DNA of 64,000 nucleotides from Thalassotalea fonticola. Its GTDB lineage: Bacteria > Pseudomonadota > Gammaproteobacteria > Enterobacterales > Alteromonadaceae. The stretch covers positions 3,596,001-3,660,000 of the forward strand of contig NZ_CP136600.1 of assembly GCF_032911225.1 (NCBI RefSeq). The letters run 5' to 3'. Under the pieces are notes generated by a model, which worked only from the letters and a program-made list of their open reading frames with translations, was not told where the DNA came from and made no database searches. The first letter of the stretch is position 1. Every line of letters begins with the position of its first letter. Shown one piece after another: positions 1 through 11,031 of this stretch. A program made the translations under genes and the position numbers.

Positions 1-1976
<1,976 letters not shown>

Positions 1977-1979
1977 TTA

Positions 1980-3359
1980 TTATTGAGATACTTGTTTAAA
2001 AGCTCTATCCAGCTTTTCAATGTACTCATTGTTAAAATTTTTTTTAGTTTGCCACTTGGCGTGTTGATGTTTTCGTTCCCATTGCCAAAGGGCTTTTAGC
2101 ATAGCTTTTACTTTGTCTGGATGTTTTTCGGCTAAATTTATATGTTCACCAGCATCTTCATTGACGTTAAATAATAAGGCTGGGCGATCACTTAAGCGGA
2201 TTAATTTAAAGTCTCCCTGACGCACAGCGGCATACCCGTGACGTTTCCAGAATAATGTACGCTCAACTGCAGCTGATTTTCCGGTCATCACAGGTAAGAG
2301 ATTAATACCATCGTATTCTCGATCTTTGGCTAGCTCGCCGCCAGCAGCTGCTACTGCAGTAGCAAATATGTCTAATGAAGATGCTGGCATGTTCACTACT
2401 TGACCGGCTTTTATCTGTGCAGGCCAACTCACAGCATACGGGACTCTTAAACCACCCTCTAATACAGTACCTTTATAGCCCGTAAGAGGGCGATTACCTG
2501 CTGAATTAGATTCAGTACCGCCATTATCATTTAAAAAGAATATTAAGGTGTTTTTGTCTATACCTTTATCGTTCAGGTTTTTTAATACGCGGCCAATATT
2601 TTGATCAAGCGAATAAGTCATGGCAGCAAGGGCGCGTCGTTTTTTATCTTGTATATCTGCAAACATAGCTAGGTGCTCTGGTTTTGCATGTAATGGCGTA
2701 TGCGGCGCGGTATAAGACAAATACATGAAAAACGGTTGCTCACCTTGCTTGTTAAGGTAGTTAATGGCTTTGTCTGTTAAGGTGTCAGTGAAATAACCTT
2801 CATCTTTAACGGTAGTCATATTTTCTTGTGCCGGGCCTAGCCCTTTTTTATTCGGCCAGTAAGATCGTGAGCCACTTTCAATGCCGTAAAAATAATCAAA
2901 TCCTTGTACATTTGGGTGAAATTTTTCACCATAACCTAAATGCCATTTACCTATGGCTGCCGTCTGATAGCCTTGCTGTTGCAATGCCTCGGCTAGCGTT
3001 ATTTCACTTGCGGGTAGACCGGCATATTCGGGTGAATATATTTCAGGCACTTTACGTGGCAAATTATCAAAATAACCAAAACGTTGTTGGTTTCGGCCAG
3101 TCATAAGGCCGGCGCGAGATGGACTACAAACAGACGCACTCACATACCCTTGCGGAAAATGAACACCTTTTTGACTGATGCTGTCTATATTCGGTGTATT
3201 GAAATTTGCTTCACCACTAAAACTAAAGTCACTATAACCAGCATCATCACTAATAATCACTAAAATGTTTGGTTGTGCGCTGCTCGTATATGCCAATACT
3301 TGCCACGGGGTAAATACAAGAAATGCAAAAGTAAATGTTAATAAAGTACTAGGTTTCAT
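1980..3359 (-). CDS. Secreted S1-type sulfatase (formylglycine type)
   Basis: A 459-residue sulfatase of the alkaline-phosphatase fold with a signal peptide (about residues 1-23). The metal-binding ISDDAGYSD follows at about 36. The modification motif is Cys78-S-P-S-R, in which Cys should become formylglycine. The conserved GKWHLG lies near residue 137. It should hydrolyse a sulfate ester on a carbohydrate in the periplasm. It is the first gene of an operon with the LacZ-like enzyme, so desulfation probably exposes galactose for that enzyme. Its promoter carries the shared GAAAG-type operator. The sulfatase subfamily cannot be assigned by eye. Confidence 0.93.
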   Translation of the reverse strand: MKPSTLLTFTFAFLVFTPWQVLAYTSSAQPNILVIISDDAGYSDFSFSGEANFNTPNIDSISQKGVHFPQGYVSASVCSPSRAGLMTGRNQQRFGYFDNLPRKVPEIYSPEYAGLPASEITLAEALQQQGYQTAAIGKWHLGYGEKFHPNVQGFDYFYGIESGSRSYWPNKKGLGPAQENMTTVKDEGYFTDTLTDKAINYLNKQGEQPFFMYLSYTAPHTPLHAKPEHLAMFADIQDKKRRALAAMTYSLDQNIGRVLKNLNDKGIDKNTLIFFLNDNGGTESNSAGNRPLTGYKGTVLEGGLRVPYAVSWPAQIKAGQVVNMPASSLDIFATAVAAAGGELAKDREYDGINLLPVMTGKSAAVERTLFWKRHGYAAVRQGDFKLIRLSDRPALLFNVNEDAGEHINLAEKHPDKVKAMLKALWQWERKHQHAKWQTKKNFNNEYIEKLDRAFKQVSQ

Positions 3360-3705
3360 ATTTTTCTTTCACTGGTTTATCACCAGTCACTCAATGTTAA
3401 TAATATGTTTATCTTTTCTCTATCATAACAGAAAGATTTTCTTTCACAAGCTTTCAGATTGTGTTACTTATATTTACACTTGATTGTTGTGGGTTCATTT
3501 GTAAAGTAATGTAAATTCACTTGTGTGACTGTTGTTTACAGGGTTTTTGTGTTTTCTAAACCTAGGCGGTGTAACTTGGTTTTAGCCTGTACATAGTTAG
3601 GTTTTGAAATGTAAATACATTAAATGAAAGCAATGTGACTATTGTTTATCTTATTTTTTAAGGCGGTCAATAGTCCATTAATGAAAGATTAAATAAGAGA
3701 GTACT
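3360..3705. other. Divergent intergenic region (346 bp)
   Basis: It separates the minus-strand sulfatase from the plus-strand peptidase. Besides the promoter at 3422-3455 it holds a 15-bp imperfect direct repeat, TGTGACTRTTGTTTA, at 3524-3538 and 3634-3648. The second copy is preceded by GAAAGC (3626-3631), which looks like half of the operator. The plus-strand promoter is probably near the second copy. No small gene is apparent. Confidence 0.5.
3422..3455 (-). promoter_or_regulatory. Sigma70-like promoter with AgaR-type operator for the sulfatase/beta-galactosidase operon
   Basis: Reading the minus strand, GAAAGCTTGTGAAAG (3455 to 3441) is followed by TATGAT (3427 to 3422). The -35 TTGTGA (3449-3444) lies inside the repeat, with a 16-bp spacer to the -10. 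The two GAAAG halves are 10 bp apart, one helical turn. This matches the CTTTC-repeat operators described for proteobacterial AgaR. The same box precedes several other units in this window. Confidence 0.72.
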
Positions 3706-5205
3706 ATGAAAATCCTTTTGAAAAAATGCTTGTCGGCATTGATGCTATTAAGCAGTGTTGCAGTGATTCCAGCTAAAGCTAGCGAGCAGCAAATTAATAT
3801 GATTAATGATGTGAGTCATCATTATTCATTTTTTTATGCATGGAAAAATCCTAACAGTTTTGGTGGTAAGTATGGTTATGTAGATTGGAATAATAATCAA
3901 CAATTTATACAAAGCCAAGCGACTATATCTACCATAAATTTAACCGATATTAATCTTTTTAATGTATTACTTGGTGCTAACCAAGATTTGCTTTACACCG
4001 CAAAAGATGTCGCTCATTTAAATAAGTATTTAACCGCAGGTGGAGGTCTGTTTTTGGTAAACACTGCAATTATGCAAGAGTCTCCTAATGCTCGAGCACT
4101 TTTACAAGAATATGGTGTCGCTATTGCAAAAGAAATGAGCAATGGCCGAATTTTTAGCGCTGACGGTGAAGAATATGAAATTTCAAAACAAGTAAACCTA
4201 TTGGCACTTGATGATAAATATGAGTGGGAAGTATTGGCGGCAGATGAAAGTGATAATCCAGTTATTGCAACTCGTGAACAAGGTAAAGGCCATGTAACGG
4301 TATCAAGCTTTTCGCCATTTAAACGAATTCAAACGAAAGGCAAGCAGCTTGCTGATGATTTTAGGTTTCCTAATTATGAATTGATGCAGCCTATATTTAA
4401 ACAAACAGCGTCGGGAAAAACCGTTAAAAAAGAAATCAACCTTGACAGTATTCCTACCGACAAAGTGAAAGATATGGGTAGTTTTCAGATTCGCTACACT
4501 GATTATTCAGCGCATATCGTGGAAAAAGTGTTAAAAGATTATAACGTGATTTATCCAGAGCTTGAAAAATATATGGGCGTACCTATGGCTGCTGGCCATG
4601 GTGAAGGCGAAATTTTTGCCATTGATTTATTAGCCACTGGCGGCGGTGGTGTTTCATATGGTAAACGCATTGGCATTAGCATGTTCAAAGATAACTACTT
4701 TGGTATTTTAGGTCATGAGTTAACCCATTCTTGGGTGTTACCTCATGGCGAACCATTATCAGGGGAGGGCATAGCGATTCATGTTGGTAGTAAAACCCAA
4801 GCTCTGGCATCAAAGAAAATTGGTTATGAAAAAGGCGTTAAAATTGGTTCTACTACATTAACAAACCGCATATCTAAAGCGGTTAAAGCTGAAGGGTTTA
4901 AGCAATGGGATCCGATAAATATGAGCGCTAAGGAAGGAATTAGTTTTGGCAAGACAATTACTCATGGTAAGTACTTATATATAATTGACCATTTTGAAAC
5001 AACCTATGGTGAAGATGTTGTTGCTCGCTATTTTCAATTAAAGCGTAAATTAGTACCAGCAACCGAATTTAATTTTACTGGCCATGACAGTGTTTGGTTG
5101 TGGAGTAAAGCCACCGGTGAAGATCAATTTACCTATTTCCAAAAGCTCGGTATTGCCGCTGACAAAGCCAAGGTTGCCATTCCGGCGGCGCTTGCTGAAA
5201 GCTAA
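3706..5205 (+). CDS. Secreted HExxH metallopeptidase, M60/M1-like gluzincin
   Basis: A 499-residue exported protein (signal peptide to about residue 25, ending AKA). Residues about 80-125 resemble the Rossmann-like GATase/ThuA-type domain, with the segment KYLTAGGGLFLVNTA. The catalytic region has His337-E-L-T-His341 and Glu354 in GEGIA as a plausible third zinc ligand, 13 residues after the second His. That pattern fits gluzincins; spacing and the glycan context favour an M60-like O-glycopeptidase, although HExxHxW also recalls M1. It starts a run with a sulfatase and a GH2 enzyme, suggesting the target is a glycoprotein or mucin-like glycan. Metallopeptidase is well supported; the M60 label is inference. 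Confidence 0.68.
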   Translation: MKILLKKCLSALMLLSSVAVIPAKASEQQINMINDVSHHYSFFYAWKNPNSFGGKYGYVDWNNNQQFIQSQATISTINLTDINLFNVLLGANQDLLYTAKDVAHLNKYLTAGGGLFLVNTAIMQESPNARALLQEYGVAIAKEMSNGRIFSADGEEYEISKQVNLLALDDKYEWEVLAADESDNPVIATREQGKGHVTVSSFSPFKRIQTKGKQLADDFRFPNYELMQPIFKQTASGKTVKKEINLDSIPTDKVKDMGSFQIRYTDYSAHIVEKVLKDYNVIYPELEKYMGVPMAAGHGEGEIFAIDLLATGGGGVSYGKRIGISMFKDNYFGILGHELTHSWVLPHGEPLSGEGIAIHVGSKTQALASKKIGYEKGVKIGSTTLTNRISKAVKAEGFKQWDPINMSAKEGISFGKTITHGKYLYIIDHFETTYGEDVVARYFQLKRKLVPATEFNFTGHDSVWLWSKATGEDQFTYFQKLGIAADKAKVAIPAALAES

Positions 5206-5223
5206 AAATTCGTCTTAATTATT

Positions 5224-5262
5224 CGCAGCCAATCAGATCAATATTGTATCTAAATGGCTGCG
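5224..5262 (+). other. Intercistronic hairpin
   Basis: CGCAGCCA (5224-5231) pairs with TGGCTGCG (5255-5262) around a 23-nt loop, in the 110-bp gap between the peptidase and the next sulfatase. There is no T-tract. It is more likely an mRNA-stability or partial attenuation element than a full terminator. Confidence 0.45.
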
Positions 5263-5315
5263 GTTGAACCCGATTTTTAATCAGGTTCGACGGTTTATTA
5301 AAAGAGAAACTGAAG

Positions 5316-6827
5316 ATGTTAAAAAGCAAAACTATCTTAAGGTCTTTACTGACCATGTTTTTTATCGGTCAAACTGCCTTGGCTAATGCACAGCAGCGAC
5401 CTAATGTGTTATTGATTATTGGTGATGACCAAGGCTATGCCGATATTGGCGCTACCGGTTTGGCCAGTGATGTTAACACGCCAAACTTAGATGCATTAGC
5501 CAAAACGGGTGTTCGCTTTACTCAGGCTTATGTAGCTGCGCCTATTTGTAATGTTTCGCGCACCAGTTTAATTACAGGCTCTTATCCGCAGCGCTTTTCC
5601 GGGTATTGGTATGGTGGCTCAGGGTTAGAAAATGCTAAATTTGCAACGTTAGCGGAAGTTATGCAAAGCCAAGGTTACCAGACCGGATATATTGGCAAAT
5701 ACCATTACGGCAGAAACTTATCTACTAACAATCGTAATTTTCCATTACGCCATGGATTTGACAGTCTGTATGGTTTTGCCGGTGGGCGTAAGCATTATAT
5801 GATCCACAATGCTGAGCAAGAAACTAATTTTAAGCAGCGTATTAAGCAAGCCTCGAAAAAATCAGGAAAAAACCTAGGTTCGGCCAAGGCGCTGAAAATG
5901 GAGCCGATGTGGGTAAATGACCAGCAAGTTGATCAACAAGGGTTTTCCACTGAATTATTTGGCGAGCAGGCGCAAAAATATTTAACCGATTACAGCAGTC
6001 ATGTAAAAACAGTTAATGCTGAAGACCAGCAACCATTTTTCTTACAAGTGTCTTTTAATGCCATACACAATTTTACCCATCAATTGCCAGAAAAATACCT
6101 CAAAGACAACGGACTTACAGCTCGTCAAGATTGGCAACCAGAAAAAGAAAGCTTTATGCAGTGGTATAAAAGCACTATGTATCCTAATAACCCACAAGGG
6201 CGGGAGTATTACTTAGCGCAATTGTCTTATCTTGATAACGAAGTGGGCAAAATTATAACCACATTAAAAGCACAAGGTTTAGCCGAAAATACCTTAGTTG
6301 TGTATATCAGTGACAATGGCGGTTCTACCTCCATTTATGCTAACAACGGGCCGTTAAATGGTAGTAAGTATACGTTATATGAAGGCGGACTACGCGTGCC
6401 AATGATAGTGAATTGGCCACAAAAATACCCAACAGCAAAAGTATTAGACAATGTTGTTAGTGCCATGGACTTATATCCTACAATATTACAAGCCGCAGAT
6501 ATCGCAGTGCCCACGCATATTGATGGTCAAGATCTTAGCCCTTTATTAAGCGGTGCTAAGCCAAATTTATCGCATGACATTTTGTTTTGGGATACTGGTC
6601 ATGCAGTTGGCGTACGCGCTGGTAAATGGAAATATCGTTTTGCTAAATCTGATCAGTATGCAAACAGACAACAGGTGAAAATAGAGCTTGGTGAATTTTT
6701 ATATAATTTAGATAACGATCCCGGTGAAAAAAATAATCTAATCAAAGATTTTCCCGAAGTTGTTCAGGAGCTAAAGCGTAAATACCTAGAGTGGGCGAAG
6801 AATAATATTAAAGGCTCATCTCTTTAG
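5316..6827 (+). CDS. Secreted S1-type sulfatase with variant CNVSR motif
   Basis: A 503-residue sulfatase with a signal peptide (to about residue 25, ANA), the metal-site IIGDDQGYAD at about 34, and the catalytic Cys78 in CNVSRTSLITG. The usual motif is C-x-P/A-S-R, so Val in the third position is a departure. The GKYHYG segment and the later YISDNGG metal ligands are intact, arguing for an active hydrolase of this fold. It sits 26 bp before a GH2 enzyme, probably acting on the same oligosaccharide. Whether the Cys is converted to formylglycine is open. Confidence 0.88.
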   Translation: MLKSKTILRSLLTMFFIGQTALANAQQRPNVLLIIGDDQGYADIGATGLASDVNTPNLDALAKTGVRFTQAYVAAPICNVSRTSLITGSYPQRFSGYWYGGSGLENAKFATLAEVMQSQGYQTGYIGKYHYGRNLSTNNRNFPLRHGFDSLYGFAGGRKHYMIHNAEQETNFKQRIKQASKKSGKNLGSAKALKMEPMWVNDQQVDQQGFSTELFGEQAQKYLTDYSSHVKTVNAEDQQPFFLQVSFNAIHNFTHQLPEKYLKDNGLTARQDWQPEKESFMQWYKSTMYPNNPQGREYYLAQLSYLDNEVGKIITTLKAQGLAENTLVVYISDNGGSTSIYANNGPLNGSKYTLYEGGLRVPMIVNWPQKYPTAKVLDNVVSAMDLYPTILQAADIAVPTHIDGQDLSPLLSGAKPNLSHDILFWDTGHAVGVRAGKWKYRFAKSDQYANRQQVKIELGEFLYNLDNDPGEKNNLIKDFPEVVQELKRKYLEWAKNNIKGSSL

Positions 6828-6853
6828 GTTTTGGTGTAATAAAGGTTTAAAAA

Positions 6854-9304
6854 ATGAAAGCATTACTAACTGCAATATTACTCACAGTGCTTTGTGCCAA
6901 TAGTTATGCAGAAACTGAGAAAAATGTTGGCCGACAGCGGGTTAACATTGACTTTGACTGGCTATTTTATTTAGGCGATGACGCAGAGGCAAAACAGAGC
7001 AGTTTTGCCGATCAAAACTGGCGCAAATTAGACTTACCGCACGACTGGAGCATTGAAGGGGAGTATCAGCAAGATAATCCTGCAGGTTATCGTGGGGGGT
7101 TTCTACCTACGGGGATTGCCTGGTATCGTAAGCACCTGCAATGGGATGAACGCTGGCGTGACAAACACGTTGAAATTGAATTTGACGGCGTTTATATGAA
7201 CAGTGAAGTCTACATCAATGGTCACTTACTGGGCAAACGGCCTTATGGCTATATTGGCTTTGTCTATGATCTGAGCCAATACCTTAAACCTGGCGATAAT
7301 GTCATCTCGGTACGTGTTGATCACAGCAAAGCGCCAAGCGGTCGCTGGTATACCGGCTCAGGCATATACCGTCATGTTTGGTTAACAACTAAAGCCAAGG
7401 TACACATCCCCTATAGTGGCACTTGGGTGCGTAGCGAAAATGTCAGTGAAACTCAGGCTGACTTAATGGTGACTACAGAAATTAGTAATCGTTTAGCCCA
7501 AGCGCAACAAGTAATGCTAAGCACCGAAGTGATTGATGATTCAGGGCAGATTGTTGCACTATTAACTACACCAGTAGCGTTGCCAGCAGGCGTAACAAAG
7601 TCGACAGAACAAAAATTTACAATCAAAAATCCCAAGTTGTGGTCAGTTGATCAAGCCAAATTGTACACCGTACGCAGCAAAATCAGCCAGAATCAACGAT
7701 TATTGGACAATGTAGATACCAGCACTGGTATCCGCAATATTGAAATTAGTGCCGCCCGTGGCTTTGTACTGAACGGGAAACCGTTGATTTTACAAGGTGC
7801 TGGTATGCACCATGACGCTGGGCCTGTAGGCTCTGCCGTACCCGATGATGTTTTGCGCGGCCGATTAATCAAGCTCAAAGCTATGGGGGTTAATGCCATT
7901 AGGACCACCCATAACCCGTTTGCCCCAGAATTTTATCAAATGGCCGATGAAATGGGCTTTGTTGTGATGAATGAAGCGTTCGATGGTTGGTGGACACCTA
8001 AAGCCAAATTCGACTACGGACTGTATTTTGATAAATGGTGGCAGCGCGATCTTGAAGACTTTATCAAGCGTGATCGTAATCATCCCAGTGTGGTGATGTG
8101 GAGCATTGGTAATGAAGTGCCAAAGTACACCAGTGAGCAACAAAAGCGGATAAAAACTTTTGTTGAGCAGCTTGATAGCACAAGGGCAATAACTCAAGGC
8201 CGCGGTTATGCGGGAGGGCATCTTGATATTGCTGGCTTTAATGGTCATGGTGAATACCTTAATGCCATGCCTGACTTCCATCAAGAATATCCGAATTTGC
8301 CAGCGATAGGCACTGAAATGACTCATACCATGCATACTCGCGGCGTATACCGTTCTAAAACGCGCTACCGTACTCGTGACAATCCAGCTCCGTGGGAAGT
8401 TCAAAACAACGAAAAAAAATGGCAAGCACTAAAACCTAGTGTCTATCCCTTGGCGGATTTCACCGAAACGGAAGTGTTTCCAGAGGCGAACATAAAATAT
8501 GGCTCGTCATTTGATAATTCGGTGGTGCGCATGCCTATCAGAGAAGAGATCAGATTGGCGCGTGATCTGCCGTATTTGCTAGGGACGTTTCGCTGGACTG
8601 CTTTTGATTACATTGGCGAGTCTTTTGGCTGGCCAGCACGCACAGCCAACTTTGGTGTGCTGGATTTAGCCGGATTTCCTAAAGGCGTGTACTACCTTTA
8701 CCAGAGTCAGTGGGCGAAAGCTCCTATGGTGCACCTAGACCCTCACTGGACCCATCCAGGTAAAGCGGGTATTGAAATTCCTGTGGTTGTTTACAGCAAC
8801 CAATATTCGGTTGAGCTGTTGTTAAATGGCCACTCCCTAGGCGAGAAAATCATGACCGACGAGATGCAGTTGCTGTGGAAAGTGCCATATCAGTCAGGTA
8901 CTTTAACCGCCATCGCCAAAAATGCAAACGGCAAAGTGATTGTCAAAGATATAGTGCAAACTGCGGGTAAAGCTACCGGGTTAGCGATTAAGGCTGATAA
9001 AACAATGATCAGTGCTAATCGCCGCGATGTTGTTCACCTAGAAATCGATATAGTCGATGACAAAGGTGTAATGCTCCCTAGTGCTAATAATCTAGTAACA
9101 ATAAATATCGAAGGTCCTGGGCGGCTGATTGGCGTTGAAAATGGAGATATTTTGGATTTGGCACCGCATAAAGTGCCAACCAGAAAAGCGTTTATGGGTA
9201 AAGTATTAGCACTGGTACAAGCCACAGATCAAAGTGGTGATATTGAAGTAACGATAAGTGCTGCGAGCCTGACTAGCCAACACATTACTATTGTCGCCCA
9301 TTAG
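6854..9304 (+). CDS. GH2 beta-galactosidase-type glycosidase, secreted
   Basis: An 816-residue exported GH2 enzyme (signal peptide MKALLTAILLTVLCANSYA). It has the sugar-binding domain (about 30-200), immunoglobulin-like domain (about 200-300), TIM barrel (about 300-600) with acid/base Glu421 in WSIGNEVPK and nucleophile Glu488 in IGTEMTHT, then DUF4982-like C-terminal domains (LLLNGHSLGEK). This architecture is typical of bacterial beta-galactosidases with accessory beta-sandwiches. It lies 26 bp behind the CNVSR sulfatase and ends the operon started by the HExxH peptidase. Beta-galactosidase is likeliest; beta-glucuronidase or another GH2 activity is possible. Confidence 0.9.
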   Translation: MKALLTAILLTVLCANSYAETEKNVGRQRVNIDFDWLFYLGDDAEAKQSSFADQNWRKLDLPHDWSIEGEYQQDNPAGYRGGFLPTGIAWYRKHLQWDERWRDKHVEIEFDGVYMNSEVYINGHLLGKRPYGYIGFVYDLSQYLKPGDNVISVRVDHSKAPSGRWYTGSGIYRHVWLTTKAKVHIPYSGTWVRSENVSETQADLMVTTEISNRLAQAQQVMLSTEVIDDSGQIVALLTTPVALPAGVTKSTEQKFTIKNPKLWSVDQAKLYTVRSKISQNQRLLDNVDTSTGIRNIEISAARGFVLNGKPLILQGAGMHHDAGPVGSAVPDDVLRGRLIKLKAMGVNAIRTTHNPFAPEFYQMADEMGFVVMNEAFDGWWTPKAKFDYGLYFDKWWQRDLEDFIKRDRNHPSVVMWSIGNEVPKYTSEQQKRIKTFVEQLDSTRAITQGRGYAGGHLDIAGFNGHGEYLNAMPDFHQEYPNLPAIGTEMTHTMHTRGVYRSKTRYRTRDNPAPWEVQNNEKKWQALKPSVYPLADFTETEVFPEANIKYGSSFDNSVVRMPIREEIRLARDLPYLLGTFRWTAFDYIGESFGWPARTANFGVLDLAGFPKGVYYLYQSQWAKAPMVHLDPHWTHPGKAGIEIPVVVYSNQYSVELLLNGHSLGEKIMTDEMQLLWKVPYQSGTLTAIAKNANGKVIVKDIVQTAGKATGLAIKADKTMISANRRDVVHLEIDIVDDKGVMLPSANNLVTINIEGPGRLIGVENGDILDLAPHKVPTRKAFMGKVLALVQATDQSGDIEVTISAASLTSQHITIVAH

Positions 9305-9463
9305 CAAGGTTAGTTTCTGACGCTTTCTATCTTGAAATGACTAAAAATAGGAGATGAACTTTCACAAAGTTACCGTCGAGAAAAACCTAATCAAAGATCA
9401 TTATGAACTAAGAAAGCATAAACTCCCTGAACTTGTTTCAGGGCCTATCAATTGATCTGACAA

Positions 9464-9528
9464 GTGTCACAACCAGCTATACAAGATTAGAAAAAATACA
9501 CCGTCTTCCCGTTGAAAAACGGGATCTC
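9464..9528 (-). repeat. Hairpin intergenic repeat, copy D
   Basis: Read on the minus strand: GAGATCCC, a stem CCCGTT/AACGGG with GAAA loop (9508-9523), then GAAGACGGTGTATTTTTTC, TAATCTTGTAT and GTGACAC. It aligns closely with copy A (12877-12980), sharing GAGATCCC, GACGG, TATTTTTTCTAAT and the GGCAC-like end, but in opposite orientation. Confidence 0.72.
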
Positions 9529-9590
9529 ATTGATCGTATTGTAAATCGATAAATTAGATTTTTGGACTTGAATTGAAATCTTCAATTGGT

Positions 9591-9677
9591 CGGCTCAGGG
9601 CCCGAAACGGCAATACAATATCAGAAAAAATACTCCGTCATATCCCCCCCACGAGTGGAACGAGATGAGGGACCTCC
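9591..9677 (-). repeat. Hairpin intergenic repeat, copy C (degenerate)
   Basis: On the minus strand it reads GGAGGTCCC, a diverged centre, ATATGACGGAGTATTTTTTC, TGATATTGTATTGCCGTT. Order and spacing follow copy A, but the hairpin stem has decayed. It is tandem with copy D on the left flank of the orphan gene segment. Confidence 0.6.
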
Positions 9678-9842
9678 TTAAGCGTGCTGTGACTTAATTA
9701 AAGTAAATCCTGAACGGTAATAAAGTGCCAGGAGCTGCCTGTTAGCAATTTCTAATATATTGGAGTTAACGCCAAGCTAACGTGCAATTAATGATGGCAC
9801 TGCTTTTTGCGTCTTTTGCAAAAACTGTGACAGTTTTATTTG

Positions 9843-10202
9843 TCATGTTGAGCGCCTTGTTAAATTACCATTGCGAAAAACTATACCTTTTTCAGGTTGT
9901 TGCCTGCCATCAATTTCTGGATGTCCTGCAATATAACCAAGAAAACCAAATACACTGTACTTTTTACGAATATGCTCCGCAAAAAACAAACCAATAATGA
10001 TACCGAAAAAACCAGAAAAGCGTAGAAGAATAATAGCCTTTTCAATAGACACAAAGCTAAAACTTATAGAACATAGTAAAGCCAACAAAAAAGCTGGCGC
10101 TAAAACTAATTGGGCATAGCACCAAATGAATATTGAGTAGGCTGTTAGGCTCACAAACCAATCTAGTGGTGCAATTAGAATTTTAGAAACGAATTTGAAC
10201 AC
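9843..10202 (-). CDS. Small membrane protein of unknown function
   Basis: A 119-residue protein starting at GTG (10202), with GGAAGAG five bases upstream as ribosome-binding site. It has two or three predicted hydrophobic helices (about 18-50 and 55-75) and a polar tail, so is probably an inner-membrane protein. I recognise no family. It is one of four minus-strand small genes with sizeable gaps between them. An antisense reading frame at 9782-9997 is less convincing. Confidence 0.5.
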   Translation of the reverse strand: MFKFVSKILIAPLDWFVSLTAYSIFIWCYAQLVLAPAFLLALLCSISFSFVSIEKAIILLRFSGFFGIIIGLFFAEHIRKKYSVFGFLGYIAGHPEIDGRQQPEKGIVFRNGNLTRRST

Positions 10203-10241
10203 AACACTCTTCCATGTGGTAATTTAACATCTTATTGTAAA

Positions 10242-10274
10242 GAAAAAATCGGCATTTAAGCTGTAGAAATGCCG
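10242..10274 (-). terminator. Rho-independent terminator after the 135-residue gene
   Basis: On the minus strand an 8-bp stem CGGCATTT/AAATGCCG (10250-10257 with 10267-10274) is followed directly by six T. It lies 94 bp past the stop of the gene at 10368-10775. Confidence 0.8.
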
Positions 10275-10367
10275 ACTCTGTATTCAAAGGCTTATGTCGC
10301 CTAATCACTCATTTAAGTCATTCACTTTCAATAAGCTACGTTGTTTTTCTTATTTGAAAAATTGTTC

Positions 10368-10775
10368 TTATATCGAAATTTCAGTTGCTAAATCATTCCA
10401 AGTTTCTTCAGAAAATAAATTAGAATTCACGCTAAAACTATCACCATTTATTAGACAGAAGATAGTGTAATTCTTTTCTTTTTTGACTTTTGATATTAGG
10501 TTTTTCTTTACCCGCCAATAGGTAGACTTATCATTCTTGTAAATCAGTTCGTCATTAGTTAATACTAATTGGTCAGGTGTAGATGTTTCAATATTGAATA
10601 AGGATATTAAAACATTAACGACAAAAAACGTAATAACCATAATTAGCATATCAAAACTAACTATTTCTAATAAATACAAAGCAAATAATACGCAAATAAT
10701 AAAAACAAACATTAACCTTATCCGTTTATTATAAAGCTTCCTATCAACTATTATTTGAGATTTAAATTCTTTCAT
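10368..10775 (-). CDS. Small membrane protein with a PH-like soluble tail, unknown
   Basis: A 135-residue protein with a basic N-terminus (about 1-20), two adjacent hydrophobic helices (about 21-38 and 43-62), and a beta-rich tail with LTNDELIYKN and YTIFCLINGDSF. This helix-pair-then-beta layout is seen in many small bacterial PH-like membrane proteins, but no family is recognised with certainty. No Shine-Dalgarno is obvious. It has its own terminator, so is monocistronic. Confidence 0.55.
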   Translation of the reverse strand: MKEFKSQIIVDRKLYNKRIRLMFVFIICVLFALYLLEIVSFDMLIMVITFFVVNVLISLFNIETSTPDQLVLTNDELIYKNDKSTYWRVKKNLISKVKKEKNYTIFCLINGDSFSVNSNLFSEETWNDLATEISI

Positions 10776-11031
10776 TCAGATTGTTTTTACTTTCGATTTT
10801 CGCTCTTAGTAGAATAACCACTTTCAGCTTTTAGTCTATTGAATGCATGTTAATTTTTTATTAATTATTTATCTAATGACAGGTATATGAAGGAAGTGAA
10901 TTGTTTCTAAGTCATTTGAGTATTCAAACGGTCCGCTAATCGCTCTTATGAGACCTTAACCTTTTCAGTAGCTTAAGGTCAAATTTGTGCCATTTGTAGG
11001 TATTAACACTACAATCTCATGTTACGTGTAT

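Larger units (their letters stand above)
9305..9842. other. Non-coding stretch with hairpins and repeats (538 bp)
   Basis: I see no convincing gene. It holds a hairpin CCCTGAA/TTCAGGG (9425-9431 with 9437-9443) and two minus-oriented copies of the hairpin repeat found again at 12877-13060. It is the left margin of the orphan small-gene segment. Confidence 0.6.

Noticed and set aside
7865..8425. Minus-strand open frame of 186 residues inside the GH2 gene
   Set aside because: Antisense to a well-supported catalytic domain, and lacks a ribosome site or recognisable protein features.
9782..9997. Plus-strand frame of 71 residues overlapping the left orphan gene
   Set aside because: No ribosome site, Cys/His-rich in an odd way, and antisense to a better membrane-protein frame; kept as a doubtful alternative.
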